Origin: an uncultured Alistipes sp.
GTDB lineage: Bacteria; Bacteroidota; Bacteroidia; Bacteroidales; Rikenellaceae
Length of the DNA stretch: 64,000 nucleotides
Direction: 5' to 3'
Assembly: GCA_900768015.1 (NCBI GenBank)
Contig: CAAGBI010000070.1
Location: forward strand, 1 to 64,000
Below are positions 15,695 to 23,729 of this stretch, piece by piece. The notes below the pieces were generated by a model that was not told the origin of the DNA, searched no databases, and saw nothing but the letters and a program-made list of their open reading frames with translations. The position numbers and the translations under genes were made by a program. Position 1 is the stretch's first letter, and every line of letters starts with the position of its first letter.

Positions 15695-16462
15695 TTACTC
15701 TTTAGTAGTGTCCTTCAAATCTCCGGGCTCGTAGAATGGCAACATGTTCTTCTCAAGCCACTCGTTTGATGCAACAGGTGAAAGCTTCCAACCTGAGTTA
15801 CATGTAGCAACGATCTCAACAAGGCTAAAGCCCTTACCAGCCATTGCATTCTCGAATGCGTGACGGATAGCCTTCTTTGCCTTACGAACGTTAGCAGGAG
15901 TGTGAACTGTCTGACGAGTAACGTAGCATACGCCATCGAGGTGAGCCAACATCTGAGCAATCTTATAAGGATAGCCGTTGAGCTTTGGATCACGACCGTA
16001 AGGAGTAGTAGCTGTCTTCATACCCAAGAGGGTAGTAGGAGCCATCTGACCACCGGTCATACCGTAGATAGCATTATTAATATAGATAGCAACGATGTTC
16101 TCGCCACGAGCAGCTGCGTGAATAGTCTCACCAGTACCGATAGCTGACATATCACCATCACCCTGGTATGTGAATACCATCTTCTCAGGGTTAACACGCT
16201 TGATAGCTGTTGCTACTGCGCAAGCACGACCGTGAGCAGCCTGTGCCCAGTCGATGTCGATATAGTTGTATGCAAATACTGAGCAACCCACTGGCGATAC
16301 GCCGATAGTGTCATGCTCCAAACCCATCTCCTCGATAACCTCGGCAACGAGCTTGTGCACAGTACCGTGGCTACAGCCGGGGCAGTAGTGCATTACGTTA
16401 GGCAAGATAAGCTTAGACTTGCCAAATACCAAATTCTCTTTTTTGATTTCAACCTCTGCCAT
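15695..16462 (-). CDS. 2-oxoacid:ferredoxin oxidoreductase, beta subunit (TPP-binding)
   Basis: 255 residues carrying the thiamine diphosphate motif GDGDMSAIGTGETIHAAARGENIVAIYINN and the N-terminal CPGCSHGT cysteines that lie near the cofactor. Six bases separate it from the gamma gene and four from alpha. The subunit houses the active-site TPP. Confidence 0.93.
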   Translation of the reverse strand: MAEVEIKKENLVFGKSKLILPNVMHYCPGCSHGTVHKLVAEVIEEMGLEHDTIGVSPVGCSVFAYNYIDIDWAQAAHGRACAVATAIKRVNPEKMVFTYQGDGDMSAIGTGETIHAAARGENIVAIYINNAIYGMTGGQMAPTTLLGMKTATTPYGRDPKLNGYPYKIAQMLAHLDGVCYVTRQTVHTPANVRKAKKAIRHAFENAMAGKGFSLVEIVATCNSGWKLSPVASNEWLEKNMLPFYEPGDLKDTTKE

Positions 16463-16466
16463 AGTC

Positions 16467-17561
16467 TTATCGATTTATAAGTTTCTCTTTAACTGCTTTA
16501 AGTACCTCATCTGGTGAGAATAGCATACCACCCATGCGGCCGAAGTGCTCAACTGGAGCCTTGCCGTTTACTGCGAGGCGTACGTCCTCAACCATCTGAC
16601 CTGCGTTGAGCTCAGCTGAAAGGAAGCCCTTCACGCCACGCTCTGCAAGCTCAGCGATAGCCTTAGTTGGGAATGGGTAGAGAGTGATAGGACGCAACAA
16701 ACCGAGCTTGATGCCCTCAGCACGTGCCATCTCAACAGTAGCAGAGCAGATACGTGATGATGAACCGAATGCTACGATTACATACTCTGCATCGTCGCAC
16801 TCGATAGCCTCGTAGCGTACCTCGTTTTGCTTGATAGCGTCGTACTTAGCCTGAAGGCGCTGGTTGTTAACCTCCATAACCTCTGACTTAAGCTCGAGTG
16901 ATGTGATCACGTTGCGCTCACGGTCGTCAGTCTTGCCGATAAGAGCCCATGACTTGCACTCTGCAGCGATCTCCTCCTTAGTCTTACGTGGACGCTGTGG
17001 AGCGAGAACAACCTTCTCCATCATCTGACCGATACAACCGTCAGCGAGGATCATAGCTGGGTTGCGATACTTGAACGCAAGGTCGAAAGCATCAGCAACG
17101 AAGTCGTGCATCTCCTGAACTGAGTTAGGAGCCAAAACGATAAGGTGGAAGTCACCGTGTGCACCACCCTTACATGCCTGGAAGTAGTCAGACTGTGAAG
17201 GCTGGATAGTACCAAGACCTGGACCACCACGCTGGCAGTTAACGATAACACATGGGAGCTCAGCACCTGCAAGGTAGCTCAAGCCCTCAGACATAAGGCT
17301 GACACCAGGTGATGATGAAGATGTCATCACGCGCTTACCTGTAGATGCGCCGCCATATACCATGTTGATTGAAGATACCTCAGACTCTGCCTGAAGAACA
17401 ACCATACCGGTAGTCTCCCAAGGCTTCTCCTCCATGAGGGTCTCCATAACCTCCGACTGGGGAGTGATGGGGTAGCCGAAATAGCCGTCGCAACCGTAGC
17501 GAATTGCTGCATGAGCAATCACCTCGTTGCCCTTCATAAGTTTTACCTCTTTCTCTGCCAT
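16467..17561 (-). CDS. 2-oxoacid:ferredoxin oxidoreductase, alpha subunit (VorB/KorA type)
   Basis: 364 residues with the pyrimidine-binding domain start GNEVIAHAAIRYGCDGYFGYPITPQSEVME, the glutamate-bearing EVSSINMVYGGASTGKRVMTSSSSPG block and the C-terminal transketolase-like domain. This is the large catalytic subunit, working with beta in CoA-acylating oxidation. Annotations of close relatives often say 3-methyl-2-oxobutanoate dehydrogenase VorB; the true substrate is unsettled. Confidence 0.92.
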   Translation of the reverse strand: MAEKEVKLMKGNEVIAHAAIRYGCDGYFGYPITPQSEVMETLMEEKPWETTGMVVLQAESEVSSINMVYGGASTGKRVMTSSSSPGVSLMSEGLSYLAGAELPCVIVNCQRGGPGLGTIQPSQSDYFQACKGGAHGDFHLIVLAPNSVQEMHDFVADAFDLAFKYRNPAMILADGCIGQMMEKVVLAPQRPRKTKEEIAAECKSWALIGKTDDRERNVITSLELKSEVMEVNNQRLQAKYDAIKQNEVRYEAIECDDAEYVIVAFGSSSRICSATVEMARAEGIKLGLLRPITLYPFPTKAIAELAERGVKGFLSAELNAGQMVEDVRLAVNGKAPVEHFGRMGGMLFSPDEVLKAVKEKLINR

Positions 17562-17564
17562 AGT

Positions 17565-17792
17565 TTACTCGAATTTTTGGCGATACACCGTTAGACAACT
17601 ATCCGGACAGATGATAGCGCAAGAGGCGCAACCAATACATGAATCCGGCTCAACCATCTTAGCAAAGGGATAACCCTTGCCGTTTACTTCGGCCGACAAA
17701 CCGAGCGTGTTAGTAGGACATGATGCTACACAAACACCACAACCCTTGCAATGCTCTGTGTCGACTACAACTGTTCCTTTGATTTTAGCCAT
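17565..17792 (-). CDS. Two-[4Fe-4S] ferredoxin subunit of the oxidoreductase
   Basis: 75 residues with two clusters in the pattern CxxCxxCxxxCP (CKGCGVCVASCP and CIGCASCAIICP). It is the delta-like electron-transfer subunit and the first gene of the operon, 3 bases before the alpha gene. A TACATTTG -7 box is at 17854-17861 (minus) without a good -33. Confidence 0.93.
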   Translation of the reverse strand: MAKIKGTVVVDTEHCKGCGVCVASCPTNTLGLSAEVNGKGYPFAKMVEPDSCIGCASCAIICPDSCLTVYRQKFE

Positions 17793-17996
17793 ACGACAGT
17801 AGTTTTATAGATTGTTAAAAGTTCGGTTTACTCTAAATGCGGAATTAACCAAACAAATGTACACATTTTTTTGCAAACTACCTACACTTTTTTGAAATAT
17901 TTTCGCAGTATGATGTTATTTGCCTGAAATTCTGCATTGCTCGCAATGTGTGGGTCCGACAGCAGAGTGAGTGTGTCGGATTTGCAGATAAAAAAA

Positions 17997-18024
17997 CAAG
18001 AGAATGTCTTTCGACATCCTCTTG
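17997..18024 (-). terminator. Terminator of tRNA-His
   Basis: CAAGAG-ATGTC / GACAT-CTCTTG hairpin with a TTTC loop. An A run on its left becomes a U tract on the minus strand, just past the tRNA 3' end. Confidence 0.8.
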
Positions 18025-18034
18025 CTCATTTAGG

Positions 18035-18109
18035 GGTGGAAGATGGGATTCGAACCCACGACCTTAGGAACCACAATCCTCTACTCTAACCGACTGAGCT
18101 ACATCCACC
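18035..18109 (-). tRNA. tRNA-His (GTG)
   Basis: The minus strand begins GGTGGATGTAGCTCAG and ends CTTCCACC, giving the 8-pair acceptor that includes the G-1:C73 pair typical of tRNA-His, with one U-U mismatch. The anticodon loop TTGTGGT gives anticodon GTG. The T arm has GTTCGAAT. CCA is not encoded (CCT follows). Confidence 0.93.
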
Positions 18110-18135
18110 ATTTGATTTGGTTCTCAAATCGGGTG

Positions 18136-18167
18136 CAAATATACACACTTTTTTCTATTCTCCAAAA
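18136..18167 (-). promoter_or_regulatory. Promoter of tRNA-His
   Basis: Minus strand TTTTG (18163-18167), 19 bases, TATATTTG (18136-18143). This is a full consensus match, placed about 27 bases before the tRNA. Confidence 0.8.
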
Positions 18168-18227
18168 TTTTCAACAACTATTTTTGAAAATTTGCGGCAA
18201 TAATTCTCTTGCAAATTGCAATATGTA

Positions 18228-18256
18228 CCCCTACTTATATATAATATAGGTAGGGG
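18228..18256 (-). terminator. Possible terminator after glutathione peroxidase
   Basis: CCCCTAC / GTAGGGG arms enclose an AT-rich loop. It lies 50 bases past the gene's stop on the minus strand. No clear U tract follows, so its role as a terminator is uncertain. Confidence 0.45.
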
Positions 18257-18305
18257 CTGTGTTATATTATCTGCTCAGCAGCGTGCCGTCGGGGCTATGA
18301 GTCTG

Positions 18306-18896
18306 CTACAGGAGAGCCTCAACTGCCTTAGCAACGGTATCCATATCGGTGGTTGGCTCGAAGCGCTCTACGACTTTGCCGTTGCGGTCTACGAGGAACT
18401 TGGTGAAGTTCCATTTGATGTCGGGCTTAGATGCGTAGTCGGCATCCTCCTCGCTAAGCAACTTCTCGAGGATGTGGGTAATTGGGTTGTTCTTGTCGAA
18501 GCCCTTGAAGCCCTTCTGCGACTTAAGCCAGCAGTAGAGTGGTGAGGCATTCTCGCCATTTACCTCAATTCGCTTCATCTGGGGGAAGGTCGTTCCGTAG
18601 TTTAGCTGGCAGAACTTTGTTCTCTCTGCGTCGTCCTCGGGCGACTGCTCCTTAAACTGGTTGCATGGGAAGTCGAGGATAACCAAACCCTTGTCGGCAA
18701 AGCGCTTGTTAAGTGCCTCGAGGTCAGCGTACTGAGGTGTGAAGCCACACTTGCTTGCCGTGTTTACGATGAGCAATACTTTACCCTTGTAGTCGCTGAG
18801 TTTCACAGGCTTATTGCCCTGTGCCATAACCTCGAAGTCGTAGATTGACTTATTCTCCTTTGTGCCGCAGCAGCAGCTCTTCTTCTTAATCTCCAT
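18306..18896 (-). CDS. Glutathione peroxidase family thiol peroxidase
   Basis: Reduces hydroperoxides; members of this type usually take electrons from thioredoxin. The 196 residues show the peroxidatic Cys50 in NTASKCGFTPQY, Gln80 in FPCNQF, Trp162-Asn163 in KWNFTKFLVD, and a likely resolving Cys96. An N-terminal extension of about 15 residues contains three adjacent cysteines (8-10), unusual for the family. Cytoplasmic by sequence: there is no signal peptide. Single gene with its own promoter. Confidence 0.93.
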   Translation of the reverse strand: MEIKKKSCCCGTKENKSIYDFEVMAQGNKPVKLSDYKGKVLLIVNTASKCGFTPQYADLEALNKRFADKGLVILDFPCNQFKEQSPEDDAERTKFCQLNYGTTFPQMKRIEVNGENASPLYCWLKSQKGFKGFDKNNPITHILEKLLSEEDADYASKPDIKWNFTKFLVDRNGKVVERFEPTTDMDTVAKAVEALL

Positions 18897-18945
18897 AGTT
18901 GTAATTATTTATATTTTATTTTCGTTTGCAAATTTTATTCCGATG

Positions 18946-18974
18946 CAAAAGTATAAATAAAAAATAATATACAA
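18946..18974 (-). promoter_or_regulatory. Promoter of glutathione peroxidase gene
   Basis: Minus strand TTG (18972-18974), 18 bases, TACTTTTG (18946-18953). It is slightly shorter than the ideal spacing. Confidence 0.6.
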
Positions 18975-19056
18975 CTATTTTTCGCTAAAAAGTGTAATCA
19001 TATCTTCTTATGGTTGTATAAGCGTAAGTGATAGTGATAACGCAGATAATAAAAAA

Positions 19057-19080
19057 GAGTCCGAGAAATATCTCGAACTC
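19057..19080 (-). terminator. Terminator of rpsP-rimM
   Basis: GAGT-CGAGA / CTCG-ACTC hairpin preceded on the left by six A bases, which act as the U tract on the minus strand. It lies just past the rimM stop. Confidence 0.75.
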
Positions 19081-19118
19081 CTATATAAATATAAGGTATA
19101 TACTCCTCAGATGTGGCG

Positions 19119-19610
19119 TTATAGTTCCAGAAGTCCCTCGGGGAGTACAAACTTAATTGTGCGCTTGTCAAAGTCGATGTGCGCAATGAACTCCTCCTGC
19201 GCGGGGATGAGATGCTGCTTGTCGCCAAGTCGAATCTCGAAGAGTGGGTTGGCCTCGCTATCGTAGTAGTCGATAACCTCGCCACGCTGACGGCCGACAC
19301 TGGCCTTGAAACCGATGAGATCCTCCATGTAGAACTCATCATCATCCTGCTCTTGCTCCTCGACGAATATCTCGCGACCCACGAGCCACTCTTCGGCGCG
19401 GCGCTCGGTGTCAATATCATCGAACTGCACAACGGCACTCGACTGTCCGCGGCGCTCGAACGAAGAACAAAAGAGAGGAACCGCGAGTCCATCCACACGG
19501 ATAAACAGCGGTTCCTCCATTTGGAAGTCGTCGGGGAACGAGGTGTAGAGCGTAATCATTACGCCACCCTCTGTGCCGAACAAACGGCCTATGCGTCCCA
19601 CGGCGATCAT
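19119..19610 (-). CDS. rimM: Ribosome maturation factor RimM
   Basis: Helps assemble the head of the 30S subunit and binds S19. The 163 residues show an N-terminal RimM barrel (VGRIGRLFGTEGGVMI) and the PRC-barrel pattern LIGFKASVGRQRGEVIDYYD. It follows rpsP by 14 bases. The trmD and rplS genes that often follow are absent, since a terminator comes directly after. Confidence 0.92.
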   Translation of the reverse strand: MIAVGRIGRLFGTEGGVMITLYTSFPDDFQMEEPLFIRVDGLAVPLFCSSFERRGQSSAVVQFDDIDTERRAEEWLVGREIFVEEQEQDDDEFYMEDLIGFKASVGRQRGEVIDYYDSEANPLFEIRLGDKQHLIPAQEEFIAHIDFDKRTIKFVLPEGLLEL

Positions 19611-19624
19611 CGCACCTCGAGAGA

Positions 19625-20155
19625 TTAAGCCTCCTCAGCGGGAGCCTCTGCCTCAGCAGCCTCCTCAGCTGCAGCTGCAGCAGCCTCAGCAGCGAGAGCA
19701 GCCTTCTTCTCAGCGATTGCAGCAGCGCGCTCCTCCTTAACCTTAGTCTCGGCAGCGAACTGTGCCTTCTTAGCAGCAGTAGCGTCAGATGCGAGCTTGT
19801 TGCTCTTAGCATCGATCTTTGACTGCTTCTCTGAAGACCATGCGTTGAACTTTGCCTCAGCCTCAGCCTCAGTGAATGCGCCCTTAGCTACACCACCCAA
19901 AAGGTGCTTCTTATACATTACGCCCTTGTACGAGAGAATTGCTCGACAAGTGTCTGTAGGTTGTGCGCCCTTAAGTAACCAATCCAAAGCTCGGTCGAAC
20001 TTCAAATCGATTGTAGCAGGATTCGTGTTGGGGTTGTATGTACCCAACTTCTCGATGAACTTACCATCACGTGGCGCTCTGCTATCTGCGGCAACGATGT
20101 GGTAGAAAGCATAACCCTTCTTACCGTGACGTGCCAAACGAATTTTAACAGCCAT
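19625..20155 (-). CDS. rpsP: 30S ribosomal protein S16 with long Ala/Glu-rich tail
   Basis: The first 80-85 residues are the standard S16 fold (MAVKIRLARHGKKGYAFYHI, RDGKFIEKLGTYNP). Residues from about 90 to 176 are a lysine-rich helix followed by an Ala/Glu repeat tail ending AEAEAPAEEA, roughly doubling the usual length. Tails of this kind are known in some Bacteroidetes S16. Forms an operon with rimM, with a promoter at 20219. Confidence 0.95.
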   Translation of the reverse strand: MAVKIRLARHGKKGYAFYHIVAADSRAPRDGKFIEKLGTYNPNTNPATIDLKFDRALDWLLKGAQPTDTCRAILSYKGVMYKKHLLGGVAKGAFTEAEAEAKFNAWSSEKQSKIDAKSNKLASDATAAKKAQFAAETKVKEERAAAIAEKKAALAAEAAAAAAEEAAEAEAPAEEA

Positions 20156-20218
20156 TTTGCTATAAAATTTATTGGTTAAAAATTAATTACGCTCAACCCA
20201 TTTGGGTTTTTTAGCGCG

Positions 20219-20249
20219 CAAATGTACGAACATTTTTTCAAACACCAAA
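20219..20249 (-). promoter_or_regulatory. Promoter of rpsP-rimM
   Basis: Minus strand TTTG (20246-20249), 19 bases, TACATTTG (20219-20226). The early transcript contains a small AACCC/GGGTT hairpin at 20196-20209. Confidence 0.75.
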
Positions 20250-20328
20250 CATTTCGACTAAAAAATTATGGTTCAGGCGCGTAATTTGCAACAGAAAGGG
20301 TGAGTTTAACACTAAAACTATTAAAATT

Positions 20329-20796
20329 ATGATGCCAGTTAAGAAATTAAATCGACTCCCAGGGGTCTTTGGTGACTTCTTCTACGACCAGTGGCCCGAT
20401 GTCTTTCCTAAGCGTAGCACCACGCCAGCAATCAATGTTATCGAGACAGACAAAAAGTTCAAGATTGAGATTGCTGCTCCGGGCATGACAAAGGATGATT
20501 TCAAAATCGAACTCAATGGCGACAACCAGCTTATCGTGTGTCTCGATAAGGAGACGGAGCATGACGAGAAGGGTAAGGAGTGTTGTGGTGAGGCAGACTG
20601 TACAAAGGATGAGAAGCACCACTACCTTCGCAGAGAGTTCACATACACCTCATTCTGCCAGATTTTCAACCTTCCAGACAGCGTTGACCGTGACAATATC
20701 AAGGCGAAGATGAAGCATGGCGTGTTGAATATACGCCTGCCAAAGCGCGAGGGTGACAATCATAAGGGTGAGATGAAACTTATCGCGATAGAGTAG
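20329..20796 (+). CDS. Small heat shock protein of the Hsp20 family
   Basis: ATP-independent chaperone that holds unfolding proteins. The 155 residues contain an alpha-crystallin domain (about 30-145: PAINVIETDKKFKIEIAAPG, FNLPDSVDRDNIKAKMKHGVLNIRLPKRE) with the final GVLNIRLPK strand. An insert rich in Asp, Glu and Cys (EKGKECCGEADCTKDEKHH) with three cysteines and two histidines lies in the loop. ATG codons at 20329 and 20332 are both possible starts. No operon partner. Confidence 0.93.
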   Translation: MMPVKKLNRLPGVFGDFFYDQWPDVFPKRSTTPAINVIETDKKFKIEIAAPGMTKDDFKIELNGDNQLIVCLDKETEHDEKGKECCGEADCTKDEKHHYLRREFTYTSFCQIFNLPDSVDRDNIKAKMKHGVLNIRLPKREGDNHKGEMKLIAIE

Positions 20797-20826
20797 CACC
20801 GGTGCTCTATTATATATATGTACAAA

Positions 20827-20850
20827 GGCCGTCAGTATATGCTGGCGGCC
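20827..20850 (+). terminator. Terminator of the Hsp20 gene
   Basis: GGCCG-CAG / CTG-CGGCC hairpin followed by a T run about five bases downstream. Confidence 0.7.
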
Positions 20851-20873
20851 TCTGATTTTTGTTACTCATCATT

Positions 20874-21314
20874 CTATTTGCGCTCGTGCATTTCGCGTGT
20901 GCGACGCGATATGTCGGCCACGGTGCGAAGTAGTGCCCAAGTAGCCATTGTGATACCGAGCAATACTATCGCGGCACATATAGAGGCCATTGTTGCTGTG
21001 TACTCCGAGTAGCTATGCTCGATGACATGTGGTGCGATAAATGCGGCAAGCACAAGGAAGAGCCCAAATGATAACGATATGTCGGCAATGGTGTTTAGAA
21101 CGGACTCGCGGAAGTTGTATTTCGCCTTTGTCGCAGGTGTCGCATTTGCATAGTTTTCGACCACGATTTCCTCGGCGATACCCTCGGATGCAGAGGTCTC
21201 TACCTCTGTGCTTTCTGGGCGTAAAGCTTTACATGAGGGACAAATATCCAATTCGCTGCTAACAAGAGTGTTGCAGTTGCGGCAAAGCCATGTGTTGTGC
21301 TCGGCGTTTGACAT
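20874..21314 (-). CDS. Zinc-ribbon membrane protein
   Basis: 146 residues. An N-terminal zinc-ribbon signature (CRNC near residue 11 and CPSC near residue 25) is followed by an acidic linker and two hydrophobic helices (about 82-98 and 110-130) with a basic C-terminal tail. The function is unknown. It ends a two-gene unit with the Cys-rich membrane protein upstream, two bases away. Probably an inner-membrane protein with the ribbon in the cytoplasm. Confidence 0.7.
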   Translation of the reverse strand: MSNAEHNTWLCRNCNTLVSSELDICPSCKALRPESTEVETSASEGIAEEIVVENYANATPATKAKYNFRESVLNTIADISLSFGLFLVLAAFIAPHVIEHSYSEYTATMASICAAIVLLGITMATWALLRTVADISRRTREMHERK

Positions 21315-21316
21315 AG

Positions 21317-21598
21317 TTATTCGCTCTTTTTTGTTGCTTCGTTATGGTCAATATCGCAGCCTGCGCAGTTGCCTGTGCAGAGGCCTGATGACGAACCTCC
21401 ATCCTCGCAGTCATTGAGACCCATATCCTCGCGTGTCTCCTGCACTGCGCACTTGATGCCCAACTTCTTCATGTTGGGGTTTGTAGATATTTCCGACTCG
21501 ATGTGGTGACCCTTGAAGATGTAGGTCAACGACATCGCCAAGGCGAAGAATCCCACCACTACGATAGCAGCAATTATGGTTACTAATATTGATGACAT
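21317..21598 (-). CDS. Single-helix membrane protein with Cys-rich tail
   Basis: The start at 21598 gives 93 residues: one hydrophobic helix (about 5-25), then a polar region and a Cys-rich tail (CAVQ, CEDGG, LCTGNCAGCDID). The tail recalls NqrM-like proteins or FeoB-associated Cys-rich proteins, but the identity is uncertain. An upstream ATG at 21664 would overlap the promoter and is unlikely. It shares an overlapping promoter region with trkA. Confidence 0.65.
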   Translation of the reverse strand: MSSILVTIIAAIVVVGFFALAMSLTYIFKGHHIESEISTNPNMKKLGIKCAVQETREDMGLNDCEDGGSSSGLCTGNCAGCDIDHNEATKKSE

Positions 21599-21618
21599 AA
21601 TGTTTCTTGTATAAAAAC

Positions 21619-21665
21619 TTTGTTTTTCTGCTGCAAATTTATATATTTGCAGTTGAATTTGCAAA
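21619..21665. promoter_or_regulatory. Overlapping divergent promoters of trkA and the 21598 gene
   Basis: Plus strand: TTTG (21619-21622), 19 bases, TATATTTG (21642-21649). Minus strand: TTTG (21662-21665), 20 bases, TAAATTTG (21634-21641). The two -7 boxes abut, so the promoter footprints fully overlap. Confidence 0.75.
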
Positions 21666-21727
21666 TGTTATAGTTCGTCATGAGGTGACGGCTGTATATA
21701 ATTGGTTTATATTCACTTGATTAATAT

Positions 21728-23065
21728 ATGAAGATAGTAATTGCCGGTGCAGGTGATATGGGTACACACCTTGCAAAGATGCTCAGTGGTAATGGTCACG
21801 ACATCACCGTTGCGGATGTAGACCCCAAGGCGTTGGCCGAGTTGGGTAGCCTCGTGGATGTGGAGACCACGGAGGGTGATACAACGCAATTCTCGGTGTT
21901 GCGTAAGGCGGGCGTGAGAAAGTGTGACCTCTTTATCGCAGTGCGCTCCGTGGAGAACGATAACATTCTCTCTGCGGTTATGGCAAAGCAACTCGGCGCC
22001 CGTAAGGCTATTGCGCGTGTCGACAGCAACGAGTATCTCGAGCCAAACAGCAAGGAGGTATTTATCGACATGGGCATCGATTATCTCTTCTATCCCGAGC
22101 AGATTGCAGCGCGCGAGGTTATCAACCTCCTTGGTCACACCTCGACAACCGAGTATATGGACTTTGCTGCGGGTAAGCTATCGTTGGTGGCATTTAAGCT
22201 CGAACTCACCTCTCCACTTCTTGGTCGTAAGGTTATCGAGGAGGGTGCGGATGAGGATTTGGAGTATCGTGCCGTGGCCATAGTGCGTGGCTCGCGTACC
22301 ATCATCCCTGGCCCCGAGGAGCGTTACGAGGAGGAGGATATGGTCTACATTATTGCGCGTCATCATGCTACGCAGAGCGTGGTTGAACTCTCGGGAAATA
22401 GTCAGGTGGACATTCGCAATATGATGATTCTTGGCGGCTCGCGCATCGGTGTTCGTATCGCTAACGAGTTGCAGAACAAGATAAATGTAAAGCTCGTTGA
22501 CTATAATGCGGACAAGGCCTATCGCTTGGCGGAGATGCTCGATAAGACGCTTATTATCAACGAAGATGGTCGTGATACGGAGGCGATGATTGAGGAGGAT
22601 ATTGCGGGTATGGATGCCTTTGTGGCCGTTACGGGTCGTAGTGAAACGAATATCCTTGCCGCGATGCTCGCAAAGCGCATGGGCGTAAAGAAGGTTATCG
22701 CCGAGGTTGAGAATATCAACTACATCTCGCTTGCCGAGAGTATCGGTGTCGACACCATCATCAACAAGAAGCTCGTTACGGCATCTAACATCTTCCGCTT
22801 CACAATGACTACGGATGTGCAGGCTATTAAGTGCCTCACAGGTAGTCAGGCCGAGGTGTTGGAGTTTATCGTTAAGCCCAACTCGCCCGCTACGAAGCAC
22901 CCCATCGAGGAGCTCGGTTTGCCTGATGACACGATGGTAGGTGGTGTGGTGCGTGGCGATAGGGTGTTCATCGCCGTGGGCTCAACACAGATTAATGCCT
23001 TTGATAGAGTGGTAGTGTTTGCTATGCCCGATTCTATCATGCGCGTTGCCGAATTCTTCAACTAA
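21728..23065 (+). CDS. trkA: Potassium uptake regulatory protein TrkA
   Basis: Cytoplasmic gating subunit of the Trk K+ channel. The 445 residues carry two RCK units: the first with GAGDMG (7-12) and a second nucleotide-binding GGSRIG near residue 236, each followed by a TrkA-C ligand domain. The channel gene trkH is not next to it. First gene of the plus-strand run to 27307. The shared promoter region lies about 70 bases upstream. Confidence 0.95.
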   Translation: MKIVIAGAGDMGTHLAKMLSGNGHDITVADVDPKALAELGSLVDVETTEGDTTQFSVLRKAGVRKCDLFIAVRSVENDNILSAVMAKQLGARKAIARVDSNEYLEPNSKEVFIDMGIDYLFYPEQIAAREVINLLGHTSTTEYMDFAAGKLSLVAFKLELTSPLLGRKVIEEGADEDLEYRAVAIVRGSRTIIPGPEERYEEEDMVYIIARHHATQSVVELSGNSQVDIRNMMILGGSRIGVRIANELQNKINVKLVDYNADKAYRLAEMLDKTLIINEDGRDTEAMIEEDIAGMDAFVAVTGRSETNILAAMLAKRMGVKKVIAEVENINYISLAESIGVDTIINKKLVTASNIFRFTMTTDVQAIKCLTGSQAEVLEFIVKPNSPATKHPIEELGLPDDTMVGGVVRGDRVFIAVGSTQINAFDRVVVFAMPDSIMRVAEFFN

Positions 23066-23105
23066 AGTAAGTCAATAAATAAAACAATATAAAACACTAA
23101 CCAAT

Positions 23106-23726
23106 ATGTATATAGCGATTGCAGGAAATATCGGTAGCGGCAAGACTACGCTCACCGAGATTCTTACAAAGCGTTATGGCGCAAAGGCCTATTATGAGGA
23201 TTTGGCCAACCCTTACATCAGCGACTTCTACGACGATATGGGTCGCTGGTCGTTCCACCTTCAGTTGTGGTTTCTCGGTAGCCGCATCCAGCAGACGCTG
23301 ACGATGCTTGCCGATGAGGCGGATAATGTTGTGCAGGACCGCACGATATATGAGGATGCTCATATCTTTGCCGACAATCTCCACTCAATGGGCCTTATGG
23401 CGAGCCGCGACTTCGATACCTACATGAAGATGTTTAACATCGAGCAGACGCTTCTCCCAAAGCCCGATGTCCTTATCTATCTCAAGGCCAGCGTGCCTAC
23501 GCTTATCGCGCAGATTAAGATGCGAGGCAGAGACTATGAGCAGAACATTGACGAGGAGTATCTCAGTCGCTTGAACGAGAAGTATAACAACTGGATTGAG
23601 AATATCTACGAGGGTCGTGTGTTGGTTATCGACAAGGATGTCGATGACTTCGTTGCCGACCCCTCGATTATCGACCGCATCTGTGCTTCGGTCGAGGAGA
23701 TGTGTACAGGAAAACGCCAGCTTTAA
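23106..23726 (+). CDS. Deoxynucleoside kinase
   Basis: Phosphorylates deoxynucleosides for the salvage pathway. The 206 residues show the P-loop GNIGSGKTT (7-15), the substrate-site acid in YYEDLANPY, and the DRTIYED block, matching the dCK/dGK-like family. Its specificity (dA, dG or dC) cannot be told. Three bases separate it from the methyltransferase gene that follows. Confidence 0.92.
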   Translation: MYIAIAGNIGSGKTTLTEILTKRYGAKAYYEDLANPYISDFYDDMGRWSFHLQLWFLGSRIQQTLTMLADEADNVVQDRTIYEDAHIFADNLHSMGLMASRDFDTYMKMFNIEQTLLPKPDVLIYLKASVPTLIAQIKMRGRDYEQNIDEEYLSRLNEKYNNWIENIYEGRVLVIDKDVDDFVADPSIIDRICASVEEMCTGKRQL

Positions 23727-23729
23727 GAT

